64,000 nt of DNA from Methanobrevibacter sp. YE315 (GCF_001548675.1 NZ_CP010834.1:1833501-1897500), one strand, 5' to 3'; positions 30,682 to 42,392 are shown, counted from the first letter of the stretch. Numbers and translations: made by a program. Notes: generated from the letters alone by a model not told the origin.

Positions 30682-31236
30682 TTATTGATAATTACATTCA
30701 TCAAAATGCTCTTTAACTTTAACGTAGAATTCGTCAGCAGTAAAATCAAAATCATTATTGAATGATTTATGGGCCAAGTAACAATCATTTTTCAGATTAA
30801 ATCTAAAATCAGGGCATTCGTTAAAAAATTTCTCAAAACAGATTCTGGAATATTCCGGAAATTCAACTTCCTCAAAGGATATCTTTTCAACCAGCATGTT
30901 CATGGCAAAATACAGAACGGAAAACTGAAGGACTGAAGCATAGGCATCATAATAATTCCCGTAATCCAAATTGACGTTGAAGTAAATCAGAAAGTTGATT
31001 AATACATGAGAAATCCAAACCAAGGAATTCGGCTCGAATTTTTCCAACTGCAAATCCGTGAATTTGAAAATCAACTCTTCCAAATCCCCATCATTATCCT
31101 CACAGAAACTGACAAATTCATTAAAAGAGTAATTTGTCAAATATTTAATGTATGCTTCTTTAATCTGGTCATCACAAGGGTATTTGGAAATCTTTTTTAA
31201 ATCTTTGGGTCTTAATACTTTAGGATATGTAAACAT
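30682..31236 (-). CDS. Hypothetical protein, all-helical
   Basis: A 184-residue acidic, aromatic-rich, probably all-helical soluble protein with no recognised family. Five cysteines are scattered (SKYPCDDQIK, VSFCEDNDGD, SRICFEKFFNECPDFRFN) without a metal-binding spacing. Middle helices (NSLVWISHVLINFLIYFNVN, YASVLQFSVLYFAMNMLVEK) are hydrophobic but broken by polar residues, so a membrane location is not certain. The ATG lacks a ribosome-binding site; a TATA-like GCATAAATAA about 30 nt upstream suggests a leaderless or very short leader. It stands alone between the thioesterase and the symporter. Confidence 0.7.
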   Translation of the reverse strand: MFTYPKVLRPKDLKKISKYPCDDQIKEAYIKYLTNYSFNEFVSFCEDNDGDLEELIFKFTDLQLEKFEPNSLVWISHVLINFLIYFNVNLDYGNYYDAYASVLQFSVLYFAMNMLVEKISFEEVEFPEYSRICFEKFFNECPDFRFNLKNDCYLAHKSFNNDFDFTADEFYVKVKEHFDECNYQ

Positions 31237-31365
31237 TTTAAATCATATTAATTTATAATCAATAACTTATTTATGCTTTTAAAAAAAATCGTCTGAAATT
31301 AATAGTATCTTATAAAAAAAAACTTTTATTATATTCTTTAATAATAAATCAGATGGGATGAAATC

Positions 31366-32781
31366 TCACTTCCAATAGTCCAGCGTGTCTTCATTAAGGC
31401 CTATTGATTTTGCTTTAAAAACCGGGTTTTTTCCGGCCTTTTTCTGCTTTTCATAATCTTTCATGCAGCCAATAGCAATTTTACTGAGAAGTATGCATAC
31501 CGGCAGGTTGATTACTATCATGCCACCCATACTAATATCAGCCATTGCCCAAGCAGCATCCATTGGAAGAGTAGCCCCAATAAAAATAACTAAAACACAT
31601 GCCAAATGAACTATACTCATGACTCTTTTTGAAGGTTCCTTTTCCTTATTCAAAAAAAACAAAGCACTGTCAACATAATAAAGATTTCCTATCAATGTCG
31701 TGAATGCAAACAGCACCATCGCAATTATGATAAATATGGGGCCGGCACTACCAAAAATCGTTTGAATCGAATTTTGTACATATGGTGCGCCTGCAACAGT
31801 TGAACTTCGCACCACCCCAGTGGACAGGCACATTAATGCAGTAGCCGTGGATAAAAACAATGTATCAATATACACGGATAAAATTTGAGCCAAACCCTGC
31901 TTTACAGGATGGGAAACATTCGCAGAAGCAGCGGCATTCGGTGCCGAACCGATTCCCGCTTCATTAGAGAATACACTTCGTTTGATTCCGTAAACCATAC
32001 ATGATCCAGTCACACCACCAAATATAGAATTGAAATCAAATGCATCTTGAAAAATCATGAAAAACATTGAAGGTATATTTTTAAAATTGAATAGAATTAC
32101 AATTAAACAAATAGCTACATAAGCAATACCCATAAACGGTACGATTACACTAGTAAAACTGACTATTCTTTCACCACCACCAATTATACAATATCCAGTC
32201 GAAATAGCAAGCAATGCGCCTACAATAGCCGGAGTTACAGACGGATTATAAAAGGGATAATCCATAAATGTTGATTGCAGGTTAAAAGAACATAACATAT
32301 TAAATCCAACGGCATATGTAATGATTAGAAATATGGAAAACAAAACAGCCACTCTATGTTTTTGCAAAGCATTTTCAATATAATATGCCGGACCCCCAAA
32401 GAATCGGCCTTCAGAATCTCTCCTTTTATAAATCTGGGCTAAAGTACTTTCTATAAATGCAGAGGATGCTGTGCTAATAGCGATAAACCACATCCAAAAA
32501 ACAGCTCCAGGGCCGCCAAGACAGATTGCTGTCGACACTCCTACAATATTAGCGGTTCCCACCCGTGAAGCGGTAGATACCAACATTGCCTGAAAGGAAG
32601 ATACACTACCCTCCTCTTCAGGAGGTTCCAGAAGGATTCTGAGAGATTCAACAAACAATCTAATCTGTACTCCTTTTGTCAGAACAGTAAAAAAGAAACC
32701 TACCAATATCAAGAAGACTATCAGGTAAGGGTAGTACATAAAACTATCCATTTGATTTAAAATATTAACTACATCTATCAT
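31366..32781 (-). CDS. Sodium:alanine symporter (AgcS/DAACS family)
   Basis: 471 residues, about 10-11 membrane segments, with the family marks TKGVQIRLFVESLRILLEP near the N-terminus, the GTANIVGVSTAICLGGPGAV substrate/sodium-binding loop, FFGGPAYYIENAL and SNEAGIGSAPNAAASANVSH. Members import alanine or glycine with Na+, and Methanococcus AgcS is a characterised relative. The C-terminal cytoplasmic tail (KAKSIGLNEDTLDYW) is short. The ATG is preceded by GAGATG. A single gene beside glutamate dehydrogenase, which is the other amino-nitrogen gene of the area. Confidence 0.93.
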   Translation of the reverse strand: MIDVVNILNQMDSFMYYPYLIVFLILVGFFFTVLTKGVQIRLFVESLRILLEPPEEEGSVSSFQAMLVSTASRVGTANIVGVSTAICLGGPGAVFWMWFIAISTASSAFIESTLAQIYKRRDSEGRFFGGPAYYIENALQKHRVAVLFSIFLIITYAVGFNMLCSFNLQSTFMDYPFYNPSVTPAIVGALLAISTGYCIIGGGERIVSFTSVIVPFMGIAYVAICLIVILFNFKNIPSMFFMIFQDAFDFNSIFGGVTGSCMVYGIKRSVFSNEAGIGSAPNAAASANVSHPVKQGLAQILSVYIDTLFLSTATALMCLSTGVVRSSTVAGAPYVQNSIQTIFGSAGPIFIIIAMVLFAFTTLIGNLYYVDSALFFLNKEKEPSKRVMSIVHLACVLVIFIGATLPMDAAWAMADISMGGMIVINLPVCILLSKIAIGCMKDYEKQKKAGKNPVFKAKSIGLNEDTLDYWK

Positions 32782-33050
32782 GGCATCTCAGTTTGAAAAT
32801 TCTTATACTCAACAACCTTTTTCCAAATATAATATTTAATAATGAATAATATGGGAAGTTGTAACTTAAACCATACAGTTAATGATTTAATTTTCATATT
32901 ATTAATAATTATAACAATAAATCAGACTTTTTAAATCTTTAATTTCAAGAAAATAAAGTTTTGTATTGTCTTAAACTCTAAAAAAACATCAAAAATCAAA
33001 TTAATAAATAACAAAAAAGAAACGATGATAATAAAAAAAGAAAAAAGAAA

Positions 33051-34914
<1,864 letters not shown>

Positions 34915-35166
34915 ATGATCGCCAACAAGATAACACAAACCCAATATGACGATTTAAAGAACAGCTATTTGAATAAAAATAGAACCATGCACTCATTATA
35001 TGTTGAAATAAACAAAGAAATTAGAATTAGCAAACACCTATTTTTTGAATTGATTAATAAAATCAGACAAGAAGAAGGATTAAATGATTATTACTCCTTA
35101 GGAAAACAAAAAAAGAAAAATAGTATTATAGAAAATCTGGACAAATCTCCAAATCACTATAATTAG
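34915..35166 (+). CDS. Small basic protein, possible helix-turn-helix
   Basis: 83 residues, unrecognised. Helices can be drawn for [40 protein letters not shown] and [16 protein letters not shown]; the order resembles a HTH_psq or resolvase-type HTH (helix, turn, recognition helix), and the C-terminus is Lys-rich. The ATG has GGATGAG 5 nt upstream and a TATA-like TTTTTATATACTATAA about 75 nt upstream. The last 4 bp overlap the convergent aRF1 gene. A DNA-binding role is an inference from charge and helix order; the alternative is a chance frame, made less likely by the ribosome-binding site and clean coding composition. Confidence 0.55.
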   Translation: MIANKITQTQYDDLKNSYLNKNRTMHSLYVEINKEIRISKHLFFELINKIRQEEGLNDYYSLGKQKKKNSIIENLDKSPNHYN

Positions 35167-36407
35167 TAATCGACATAATATCTTAAAATTGCGGCAATTC
35201 CACCGAACGCCCTGTAAATTTGAGTTCCTTCTTCAGTTTCGGTAGAAATAAATTCAACATCAGTATTCATTTCTTCGGCAAGTTCAACAAACTCATCGGC
35301 CAGATCCATAGAAGAAGATTCTTTTAAAATCTCATTACATTTAGGGCATTTTTCATTAAGATTATCTGCTTCAGCTTGAGTTTTAACAGTTATATCTGTT
35401 TCATAACCACAATTAGAACAAGTGAATGTCTTGCGCATGCTTGTCAAATCTTCAGATAAAAGTAAAGTATCAACAGCACCCATAATCAAGTTATTCCTAA
35501 CTTGGCTTTCACCATAGGAACATAATCCCTTTTCTTTTCTTAGTTCCTGAATAAATTGCTGAACCAGTTTTTTCTCATGCATCACATCAAGGTTTTCCAA
35601 ATCATCAGCAGCTCTGGCAATAACTTCACGGATACCCTCTTCACCAGTATAAGAAGTATCTACAATAGATATAACCTTATTTTTAAGTTCATATTGAAGA
35701 TAATCCCCATCATAGAAATCTTTTTTTGTAAAACCAGGACCTCCAATAATAATTCCTTTCAAATCATCTTTTAAAGGCAGAAATGTTTCATTCATATGGT
35801 CCCCAATACGTTTTAAGAATTGGTGAGCGAGGTCTTCGATTACACGGTCAAACCTTCTTTGTGATTGTCCACCGGCCTTATGCTTACCAGGAACACCACT
35901 GGTTAGATGACCAAGAATAGTTTCCTTTTTACCTTTTAAAGTAGCATAAGTTGCTTCATTCCTATCAATAACGGCAACACCATAAACATCACGTTCTTCA
36001 ATCATGAATTCCAAAGGTTCAAGGAAAAACTCATTATTACATTTATACCAGTATGTTGTGACAGGTTCAGGAGGTTCTATAATGTATTTTTCCATTTTCT
36101 CAGTTCCCGGACCTCCTTTAGGAATCATACCAACAAACAATACCAAACCAGTTTCTGGAGGTTGTTTGTATAACTTAATACTTTCCAGTATTACTGCTAT
36201 AGCAGATTGCACATTTTTCCTTGTTTGTTTACTCTTAATGTTAGCACTCTGACCCATTTCATCTCTCATGTGCTTTCCAACATCACTCAATTGTTTAGTT
36301 GGTGGAATATAAACGGAAACAAGCTCTGTACCTCTACCTCTTTTATTTGATAATTCTTTTAATGTTTTTTTAAATTCATATAATTCTTTTGATGATACTT
36401 CAGCCAT
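35163..36407 (-). CDS. prf1: Peptide chain release factor 1 (aRF1)
   Basis: 414 residues, the archaeal eRF1-type class I factor that reads all three stop codons. Domain 1 has the NIKS motif ([13 protein letters not shown]) and the [10 protein letters not shown] stretch; domain 2 has the GGQ motif ([15 protein letters not shown]) that triggers peptide release; domain 3 has a zinc-binding mini-domain with CSNCGYET and CPKCNE. The ATG is preceded by GGGAT. It is a single gene, convergent with the small gene at 34915 and overlapping it by 4 bp, so no room is left for a separate terminator. Confidence 0.97.
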   Translation of the reverse strand: MAEVSSKELYEFKKTLKELSNKRGRGTELVSVYIPPTKQLSDVGKHMRDEMGQSANIKSKQTRKNVQSAIAVILESIKLYKQPPETGLVLFVGMIPKGGPGTEKMEKYIIEPPEPVTTYWYKCNNEFFLEPLEFMIEERDVYGVAVIDRNEATYATLKGKKETILGHLTSGVPGKHKAGGQSQRRFDRVIEDLAHQFLKRIGDHMNETFLPLKDDLKGIIIGGPGFTKKDFYDGDYLQYELKNKVISIVDTSYTGEEGIREVIARAADDLENLDVMHEKKLVQQFIQELRKEKGLCSYGESQVRNNLIMGAVDTLLLSEDLTSMRKTFTCSNCGYETDITVKTQAEADNLNEKCPKCNEILKESSSMDLADEFVELAEEMNTDVEFISTETEEGTQIYRAFGGIAAILRYYVDY

Positions 36408-36486
36408 GTTATCCCTATAAAAATTAAATTAATATAATAGATATAGTTTTATAAATACAAATATAAATAATTAATGAAAAAAATAG

Positions 36487-37467
36487 CTATTTGGATAAAA
36501 TATTATCTCCAAATTTATTAAATAATTTCATATCCTCATCGGAAATAGTGTTTATCTCAAGCAAATCCATTCCGGTTATTTCAATTATTTCACGAGCCAA
36601 ATGAACATAAGTGTCAGGATACTCATTATAGCCAAATAAATGCCAAATAACATCCCCATTGAAAACCATTTCTAAATACCAGTCATATCCTTCCAGATCA
36701 TCCGGATCACGAGCATTGGATTTGCAGTGATACTCATCAAAAATCCACAAATAAACATGATACTTCTCCAACAGTTCCAAAATTAAGTTTTCATCATCCT
36801 CAGACAAATCCTTATCAATATATCCCTTAATGGTTTTATCTGAAAAGTTAATTATTATCCTAGGTCTCGGTATGTCATAAGGATATGCTTTATAATGACC
36901 AAATTCGATTGCTTTAAGATTTAATTTAACATCACCATCATAAACACCGTCTTTTCTAATATCATGATACAGTGGTGTGGCAAATTGCTTTTGATAGTTT
37001 AAATGCAGTACATCAAATTCAAAGAATTCTTTTAAGAGCTGTCCAAATTCAATCCAATCTTTAGGAAAATTATTTTTAAAGCTGTATTCAACAAATTCGT
37101 TTGTAGAATAAATGATAACATTACATGAATAAATCAGCTCCAATTTTTCAAAATATGTGAACTCTTCAGATTCAAAATCATCAAATAAGTTCAGTTTTTC
37201 GAATTTATAAAGAAATTCATCAGCTTTTTCATTGCTGAAATTATGAATTTTGCTGGTCATATTGCGCCTTAGGCCAACCAGAATATCAATCCATGAATCA
37301 TCACACAGTGAACTCTCTTCAAGAAACTTATCGCCACTACCCCGCTCAGAAATCTTATAATAAGCCATATTGCTACCAAAATCTATAGTAAAACATTCAT
37401 AATGACGGTTAAGGCGTTTAAAATTAAATCTTTGGGTAATTTCAATTTTTTCAATCATAAATATCAT
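36487..37467 (-). CDS. Hypothetical protein, acidic and aromatic-rich
   Basis: 326 residues, soluble, unrecognised. The N-terminal 180 residues are mixed (YECFTIDFGSNMAYYKISER, KIHNFSNEKADEFLYKFEKL), and the middle contains FSDKTIKGYIDKDLSEDDEN and YHVYLWIFDEYHCKSNARDP; the end is helical. The style resembles the large family of poorly studied Methanobrevibacter proteins with many Asp/Glu and Phe/Tyr. Two ATGs, at 37467 and 37458, are possible; neither has a ribosome-binding site and a TATA box near 37501-37510 would give a leader of only 12-21 nt. A short palindrome AAATAGCTATTT followed by T7 covers the stop codon. Confidence 0.7.
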   Translation of the reverse strand: MIFMIEKIEITQRFNFKRLNRHYECFTIDFGSNMAYYKISERGSGDKFLEESSLCDDSWIDILVGLRRNMTSKIHNFSNEKADEFLYKFEKLNLFDDFESEEFTYFEKLELIYSCNVIIYSTNEFVEYSFKNNFPKDWIEFGQLLKEFFEFDVLHLNYQKQFATPLYHDIRKDGVYDGDVKLNLKAIEFGHYKAYPYDIPRPRIIINFSDKTIKGYIDKDLSEDDENLILELLEKYHVYLWIFDEYHCKSNARDPDDLEGYDWYLEMVFNGDVIWHLFGYNEYPDTYVHLAREIIEITGMDLLEINTISDEDMKLFNKFGDNILSK

Positions 37468-37651
37468 TAATTCTCAAATAATCCGTGCTATCTAATTTGA
37501 ATATATATTAGCCCAGTCTAATATAATTATCGGGAATTATCTCATTTCAATGTAAAAAATATCTTAAAAAATTCAAAATCAATGGAGAAATACGAACTTG
37601 TAAAACAAAACTTTATTAATTATTTTTAATTAATTATAATTAAGTGATAAT

Positions 37652-38155
37652 ATGGTTTTAAGAAGATGCCCTCAATGCGGCTCAACAAGTGACGACATTT
37701 ATGGTTTTTGTATAAAATGCGGATATGAATTTACAAAAATCGAAGCGGCTAAAAACGCATGCCCCTTATGCGGATTTTCAAATCCAGATGAAGCGGACTT
37801 TTGCGTTAAATGCGGCACTCCGTTAATTTTCAAAAATCAGAAGGGGATAAATCCAGTCATAATCAGAAAAGAGAGTATTAATAATTCCTCACTTGAAAAA
37901 CCATCCCGCATGAACACTTGGTTAATATTATTCGGATACATATTCTCAATTCTAGGTGGAATTTTAGGATTAATCATTGCAATTTACCTTTCAACAAGAA
38001 AAGATCCTACAACCAAAAAACATGGCCACATACAATTGGCAATCTTTGGATTTTATATTATTCTAATTGGAATATTATTTGCTACTGGAAATATACCTGC
38101 AGAAGCGTTTACAAACTATTCACAAATGTTAGCGGGAAACTTTACCTTCCCTTAA
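37652..38155 (+). CDS. Membrane protein with two N-terminal zinc ribbons
   Basis: 167 residues. Two zinc-ribbon knuckle pairs come first: CPQCG/CIKCG (residues 6-26) and CPLCG/CVKCG (about 39-58). After a linker there are two membrane segments (TWLILFGYIFSILGGILGLI and IQLAIFGFYIILIGILFATG) and a short outside tail. The ATG has GTGAT 3 nt upstream. Such zinc-ribbon-plus-membrane proteins are frequent in archaea and of unknown role. The 3' end overlaps the convergent rimI gene by 27 bp. It shares only the zinc-ribbon feature with the protein at the left edge of the window. Confidence 0.82.
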   Translation: MVLRRCPQCGSTSDDIYGFCIKCGYEFTKIEAAKNACPLCGFSNPDEADFCVKCGTPLIFKNQKGINPVIIRKESINNSSLEKPSRMNTWLILFGYIFSILGGILGLIIAIYLSTRKDPTTKKHGHIQLAIFGFYIILIGILFATGNIPAEAFTNYSQMLAGNFTFP

Positions 38156-38581
38156 TTTCAGATACATTATTATTGCCCCGTCGCCATTTTCGTAATAGCC
38201 TGGAACAGTCCTATCTATTTTAAAATTAAAATTTTTATAGAATTCAACAGCACCGACATTATTCTCATTGACTTCAAGATATATGGTTTCTAGGTTCAGT
38301 AATGATAAAATAGCGATAGCCTTAACTAAAAGATGAGTTCCGGCACCCAAACGCCTATAATTTTTATCGACGGCTATTGAAATAATATGTCCCTGGTTTT
38401 CATATTTTATCCAAAACATCACATAACCAATTACATAGTTGTCCTCTTCAGCAACTAAAAAACCAATGCCCATCTCATATAACTGTTGAAACATGTTTAT
38501 TCCATAAGATTGGTTAAATGACATGTTTTCTATTTCAAAAACCCTTTTTAAATCTGTTGGAACAAACTTTCTAACTTTCAT
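38129..38581 (-). CDS. rimI: GNAT N-acetyltransferase, RimI-like
   Basis: About 150 residues of the GNAT fold: N-terminal VRKFVPTDLKRVFEIENMSF, the acetyl-CoA loop VDKNYRRLGAGTHLLVKAI (Q/RxxGxG/A form) and the C-terminal ETIYLEVNENNVGAVEFYKN with NFKIDRTVPGYYENGDGAI. These are the marks of RimI/Ard1, which acetylates protein N-termini. The ATG at 38581 is chosen over the frame start at 38605 because a TATA box at 38608-38616 would overlap the longer version; the message would have a leader of only a few nt. Convergent overlap of 27 bp with the zinc-ribbon gene. Confidence 0.88.
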   Translation of the reverse strand: MKVRKFVPTDLKRVFEIENMSFNQSYGINMFQQLYEMGIGFLVAEEDNYVIGYVMFWIKYENQGHIISIAVDKNYRRLGAGTHLLVKAIAILSLLNLETIYLEVNENNVGAVEFYKNFNFKIDRTVPGYYENGDGAIIMYLKLREGKVSR

Positions 38582-38607
38582 ACAAAAAAATATTATACAA
38601 AACAATG

Positions 38608-38616
38608 TATTTAATA
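38608..38616 (-). promoter_or_regulatory. TATA box of rimI
   Basis: Minus strand TATTAAATA, centred about 31 nt before the ATG at 38581. On the plus strand the same bases (TATTTAATA) lie 38 nt before the UPF0146 ATG, so the element might serve both directions. Confidence 0.35.
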
Positions 38617-38649
38617 GTTTGGATAATTAATATTAATTTGAGGAAAACT

Positions 38650-39039
38650 ATGTGGCAAGATTTCGCAGATTACATCATAAATGAAACAAAAAATCAAAAC
38701 GTGAAAATAGCTGAGATTGGTGTTGGAAAATTCAATGCGATTTCAGAAATTTTACAAAAAGAAGACAATATCACACTTATCAAAACCGATATTCAACCTG
38801 CAGACGCCACTGTAATTAAAGATGATATTACAAATCCTAATTTAGAATTATACGAGGATATGGATATTATTTATTCCATTAGACCTCCAAGTGAACTTCA
38901 ACCATACTTAGTAAAATTGGCTGAAAAAATAAACTGCCAGCTTATTATTAAGCCATTAACAAACGAAGATTTAAATACGGGTAAAGTTAAAATGAAATTA
39001 AAAAATTTCAATAAGGCAAGCTTCTATGTTTTAAGGTGA
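38650..39039 (+). CDS. UPF0146 family protein (methyltransferase-like fold)
   Basis: 130 residues matching the archaeal UPF0146 pattern: VKIAEIGVGKFNAISEIL resembles the glycine-rich first motif of SAM-dependent methyltransferases, followed by LIKTDIQPADATVIKDDITN and IIYSIRPPSELQPYLVKLAE. The protein is half the size of a complete methyltransferase, so catalytic activity is unproven. The ATG at 38650 follows GAGGAAAACT, which decides against the longer frame from 38605. The P-type ATPase begins 1 bp after its stop, and cobK follows, so this is the first of a three-gene operon. Confidence 0.85.
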   Translation: MWQDFADYIINETKNQNVKIAEIGVGKFNAISEILQKEDNITLIKTDIQPADATVIKDDITNPNLELYEDMDIIYSIRPPSELQPYLVKLAEKINCQLIIKPLTNEDLNTGKVKMKLKNFNKASFYVLR

Positions 39040-39040
39040 C

Positions 39041-41473
39041 ATGATGGGCGAAATATTATCTAGATACAACACATCTCTTAACGGGCTTAACGAAAATGAA
39101 GTCCAAAAAAGGCAGCAAAAATACGGTTTAAATGAAATAGCCGAAAAGAAGCCTACACCACTGATAATACTATTTCTATCCCAATTCATAGATATCCTGC
39201 TTGGACTTTTAATTATTGCAGCTATTGCTGCTTTTGCAATTGGAGACTACATTGATGCAGGAGTAATTATCCTTGCAGTATTGTTAAATGCCATTATGGG
39301 ATTTATCCAAGAATACAGATCACAAAAGGCAATTGAAAGTCTTAAAGGATTGATTACTAAAAAGGCTATTGTAAAAAGAGACAATGAAATTAAAGAAATT
39401 GATGCCAAATACTTAACAATAGGGGATGTTGTAATCTTAGAAGAAGGTTGCAAAGTGCCTGCTGATTCAATTTTAATTGAAACCCATCGTTTAAGCTGTG
39501 ATGAATCCCAACTTACTGGAGAGTCAGAAGCGGTTGAAAAACAAATAAACGACAAAATTTTTATGGATTCCAATATTATTTCTGGAAACGCAATTGGTAT
39601 TGTAGAAAATATTGGAATGAGGACAGAAATTGGTAAAATCGCCGACATCATCCAAGAAGACGATGAAGAGACTCCTCTTGCAAAACGTGTTGGAAAACTT
39701 GGAAAAACCCTATCTGCAATAGCAATTGTTGTGTGTATAGCTATTTTTATTTTGGAACTTTTTAAGGGCGTTGAAATTGTCGAAACATTTATGACTGCAG
39801 TTTCACTAGCTGTTGCGGCAATTCCTGAGGGGCTTCCTGCTGTTTTAACATTGACCCTTGCTTTAGGAATGTCTGAAATGGCAAAATCCCAAGCAATTGT
39901 GAGAAAACTTTTATCTGTTGAAACTTTAGGTTCATGCACAATCATTTGCAGTGATAAAACAGGCACCTTGACTGAAAATAAAATGACCGTAGTCGAGAGT
40001 TTTTATACAAATAAGGATAAAACACACTTAATCGGCAAATTATGTAACAATGCCACTATAAACAACGATAACATTATTGGAAACCAGACCGATGGTGCAA
40101 TTTTAAGGTATTGCGTAGAAAATAATTCATCACTTGAAAGGGTAGGTGAAATCCCACTTGACAGTAATCGTAAAATGATGACTACTATACATAGATTAGA
40201 TGGTGAAAATTATATTGCTTTAACAAAAGGTGCACCAGAAATAATTCTAGATAAATGCAAATACATAGATAGAGATGGAACTATTGAAATTATTGATACT
40301 GAAACAAAGGAAACGCTAGTTGAAAAAATTAGTGAAATGAGTGGGCGTGCACTAAGAGTAATCGGATTTGCATATAAAATAAATGATTGTGAAAATGCCG
40401 AATCAGACTTAACATTCACAGGACTATTGGGTTTAATAGATCCTCCAAAAAAAGATGCAAAACAATCCGTGCATGACTGCATTAATGCAGGAATTGACAT
40501 TATCATGATTACAGGAGACCATGAAAAAACAGCCTGTGCAATAGCTAAAAATTTAGGAATCCTTACAACCGGTGAAATAATAACCGGAGATGAACTGGAC
40601 AAACTTAGCGATGAGGAATATCTGGATATTGTAAAAGACATCCAAGTTTATGCAAGAGTGAAACCTAATCAAAAGATGAGAATTGTTGAAACTCTTAAAA
40701 AATTAGGAAATATTGTTGCAATGACCGGTGATGGAGTAAACGATGCTCCTGCACTTAAAAAAGCATCAATTGGGGTTGCAATGGGAAACGGGACCGATGT
40801 TGCAAAAGAAGCATCAGATATGATTTTGCAAAATAATGATTTTGCAACTATCGTAAAGGCCATTGAAGGCGGCCGTAAAATCTATGACAATATCAAAAGA
40901 TTTGTAAAATACCAAGTTTCCACCAATGTTGGAGCAATATTAACAATTATTGGAACTTCCCTTTTAAATCTGCCGCTTCCATTTAATCCGGCACAATTAT
41001 TATGGTTAAACATTGTAATGGACGGACCTCCGGCACAGATGCTGGGTATTGAAGGGGCTGAAAAGGACATCATGAAAAGACCTCCGGAAGTTGGCGACAT
41101 CCTAACCAAAAACACATTGCTTCAAATATTCATCCTAGGTCTTGTAATGGCAATTGGAACAATTTGTGTATTCAGTTATGAGATACAAAAAGGAGCTCCT
41201 ATTAAAACAGCAATGACAGTTGCATTTACATTATTTGTAGTTTATCAACTATTAAATGCATTTAATGGAAGGGCAAATTCAGAAAAATCAAGCAAATACC
41301 TATATTTAGGAATCATACTGTCATTCATACTTCAATTGTTAATAATATACATTCCACAACTACAAATAATATTCAGAACTTCAGCTATTGGATTGTTTGA
41401 TTGGATAATAATCCTAATTGTGGCTTCAACAATATTGATAGCCCAAAAAATATTAGATAAAGTGATAAAATGA
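39041..41473 (+). CDS. P-type cation-transporting ATPase (P2A, Ca2+ type)
   Basis: 810 residues with the whole P2-type set: actuator domain motif LTGESEAV (TGES at 159-162), PEGLP in membrane segment 4 (VAAIPEGLPAVLT), phosphorylation site CSDKTGTLTENKM with Asp305, nucleotide-domain KGAPE, and hinge AMTGDGVNDAPALKKA. Segment 5 has VSTNVGAIL and segment 6 has LLWLNIVMDGPPAQ, i.e. the Asn and Asp used by Ca2+/Mn2+ pumps of the PMR1/SERCA group. It lacks heavy-metal-binding CxxC domains. It probably exports Ca2+ or Mn2+. AGGTGAC precedes the tandem ATGATG start. The stop overlaps the cobK start by 4 bp (ATGA). Confidence 0.93.
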   Translation: MMGEILSRYNTSLNGLNENEVQKRQQKYGLNEIAEKKPTPLIILFLSQFIDILLGLLIIAAIAAFAIGDYIDAGVIILAVLLNAIMGFIQEYRSQKAIESLKGLITKKAIVKRDNEIKEIDAKYLTIGDVVILEEGCKVPADSILIETHRLSCDESQLTGESEAVEKQINDKIFMDSNIISGNAIGIVENIGMRTEIGKIADIIQEDDEETPLAKRVGKLGKTLSAIAIVVCIAIFILELFKGVEIVETFMTAVSLAVAAIPEGLPAVLTLTLALGMSEMAKSQAIVRKLLSVETLGSCTIICSDKTGTLTENKMTVVESFYTNKDKTHLIGKLCNNATINNDNIIGNQTDGAILRYCVENNSSLERVGEIPLDSNRKMMTTIHRLDGENYIALTKGAPEIILDKCKYIDRDGTIEIIDTETKETLVEKISEMSGRALRVIGFAYKINDCENAESDLTFTGLLGLIDPPKKDAKQSVHDCINAGIDIIMITGDHEKTACAIAKNLGILTTGEIITGDELDKLSDEEYLDIVKDIQVYARVKPNQKMRIVETLKKLGNIVAMTGDGVNDAPALKKASIGVAMGNGTDVAKEASDMILQNNDFATIVKAIEGGRKIYDNIKRFVKYQVSTNVGAILTIIGTSLLNLPLPFNPAQLLWLNIVMDGPPAQMLGIEGAEKDIMKRPPEVGDILTKNTLLQIFILGLVMAIGTICVFSYEIQKGAPIKTAMTVAFTLFVVYQLLNAFNGRANSEKSSKYLYLGIILSFILQLLIIYIPQLQIIFRTSAIGLFDWIIILIVASTILIAQKILDKVIK

Positions 41474-42255
41474 GAATATTACTATTAGGCGGCACTAAAG
41501 ACTCTATCAATATAATTCAACATGTTAAAGATAATTATGATGCATATATTCTAACAACCACAACAACAGAATATGGTGCTAAATTAGCTCGTGAGGGTGG
41601 AAGTGACAAGACAATAGCCCGTCCACTTCCAAAAGAGGAAATTATGCAAATAATAAGAGATTGTGACATTGATATTTTAATCGATGCAACACATCCTTTT
41701 GCAGAACATATTACCCAAACCAGCGCCAGCATAGCAAATGAGTTAAAAATGCCATATATTCGCTTTGAGAGACCCACCACCAACCTTGAGGATATGGATA
41801 CATCACGCATCCATTATGTAAATTCTTTTATTGATGCAGGAAAATTAATAGCCCATGAATTCAATCAAGGAAATGTATTGCATTTTGCAGGAGCCAACAC
41901 CATGGAAGACGTGCTTAAAAACGTTCCGGTTGAAAGGTTCTACCCAAGAATTTTAAAAGTAGAAAGCTCACTTGAGAAATGCGAATCATTGAATATTGAT
42001 CCGAGCCATATAATTCCAATGACCGGCGCCGCAAGTACAGAAGAGAATATCGAATTGATTGAAAAATATGATGCATCCGTTATGATTACAAAGGAAAGCG
42101 GTGAAATTGGCGGTGTAATCGATAAAATAGAAGCGGCCAATAAAAAAGATATCTCAATAATCATGATACAAAGACCACAAATAAAAGAAGTGAATAAAAA
42201 AGATATAGTATCTAATTTAGATGAATTAGATTTCAAATTAAAAAACTTTTTTTAA
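41470..42255 (+). CDS. cobK: Precorrin-6A / cobalt-precorrin-6A reductase
   Basis: 261 residues of the CobK/CbiJ family, which reduces (cobalt-)precorrin-6A with NADPH during cobalamin synthesis; methanogens use the anaerobic cobalt-early route. Marks: ILLLGGTKDSINIIQHV at the N-terminus, DIDILIDATHPFAEHITQTS, MPYIRFERPTT and the C-terminal VMITKESGEIGGVIDKIEAA. Translation is coupled to the P-type ATPase by a 4-bp ATGA overlap, although the functions have no obvious link. Corrinoid made here would serve Mtr and other methyltransferases, including the MtrA homologue at 13469. Confidence 0.92.
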   Translation: MRILLLGGTKDSINIIQHVKDNYDAYILTTTTTEYGAKLAREGGSDKTIARPLPKEEIMQIIRDCDIDILIDATHPFAEHITQTSASIANELKMPYIRFERPTTNLEDMDTSRIHYVNSFIDAGKLIAHEFNQGNVLHFAGANTMEDVLKNVPVERFYPRILKVESSLEKCESLNIDPSHIIPMTGAASTEENIELIEKYDASVMITKESGEIGGVIDKIEAANKKDISIIMIQRPQIKEVNKKDIVSNLDELDFKLKNFF

Positions 42256-42271
42256 AAAATAGATTAAATAA

Positions 42272-42355
42272 CGCCGAGACTGGGATTTGAACCCAGGCGA
42301 GGATGACCTCACAGGATTTCAAGTCCTGCGCCTTACCAGACTAGACTATCTCGGC
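42272..42355 (-). tRNA. tRNA-Ser (anticodon UGA)
   Basis: Minus strand, 84 nt. Acceptor GCCGAGA pairs with TCTCGGC plus discriminator G. Anticodon arm CAGGA-CTTGAAA-TCCTG puts TGA at the anticodon; a long variable arm (TGAGGTCATCCTC) is typical of serine tRNA; T-arm loop TTCAAAT. CCA is not encoded. It lies 36 nt after rps10 on the same strand, so it may be processed from, or protected from, the str operon transcript. Confidence 0.95.
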
Positions 42356-42366
42356 AGATGAAAAGG

Positions 42367-42392
42367 AATATTTAGAAAGGAATCTAAATATT
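42367..42392 (-). terminator. Hairpin between rps10 and tRNA-Ser
   Basis: 9-bp arms AATATTTAG (42367-42375) and CTAAATATT (42384-42392) with an 8-nt loop, beginning on the last base of the rps10 stop. On the minus strand CCTTTTC follows, a weak T-tract. It may end the str operon or mark a processing point before the tRNA. Confidence 0.45.

Noticed and set aside
39247-39966. 239-codon minus-strand frame opposite the P-type ATPase
   Set aside because: It is antisense to conserved ATPase motifs; no ribosome-binding site, and codon use is that of a shadow frame.
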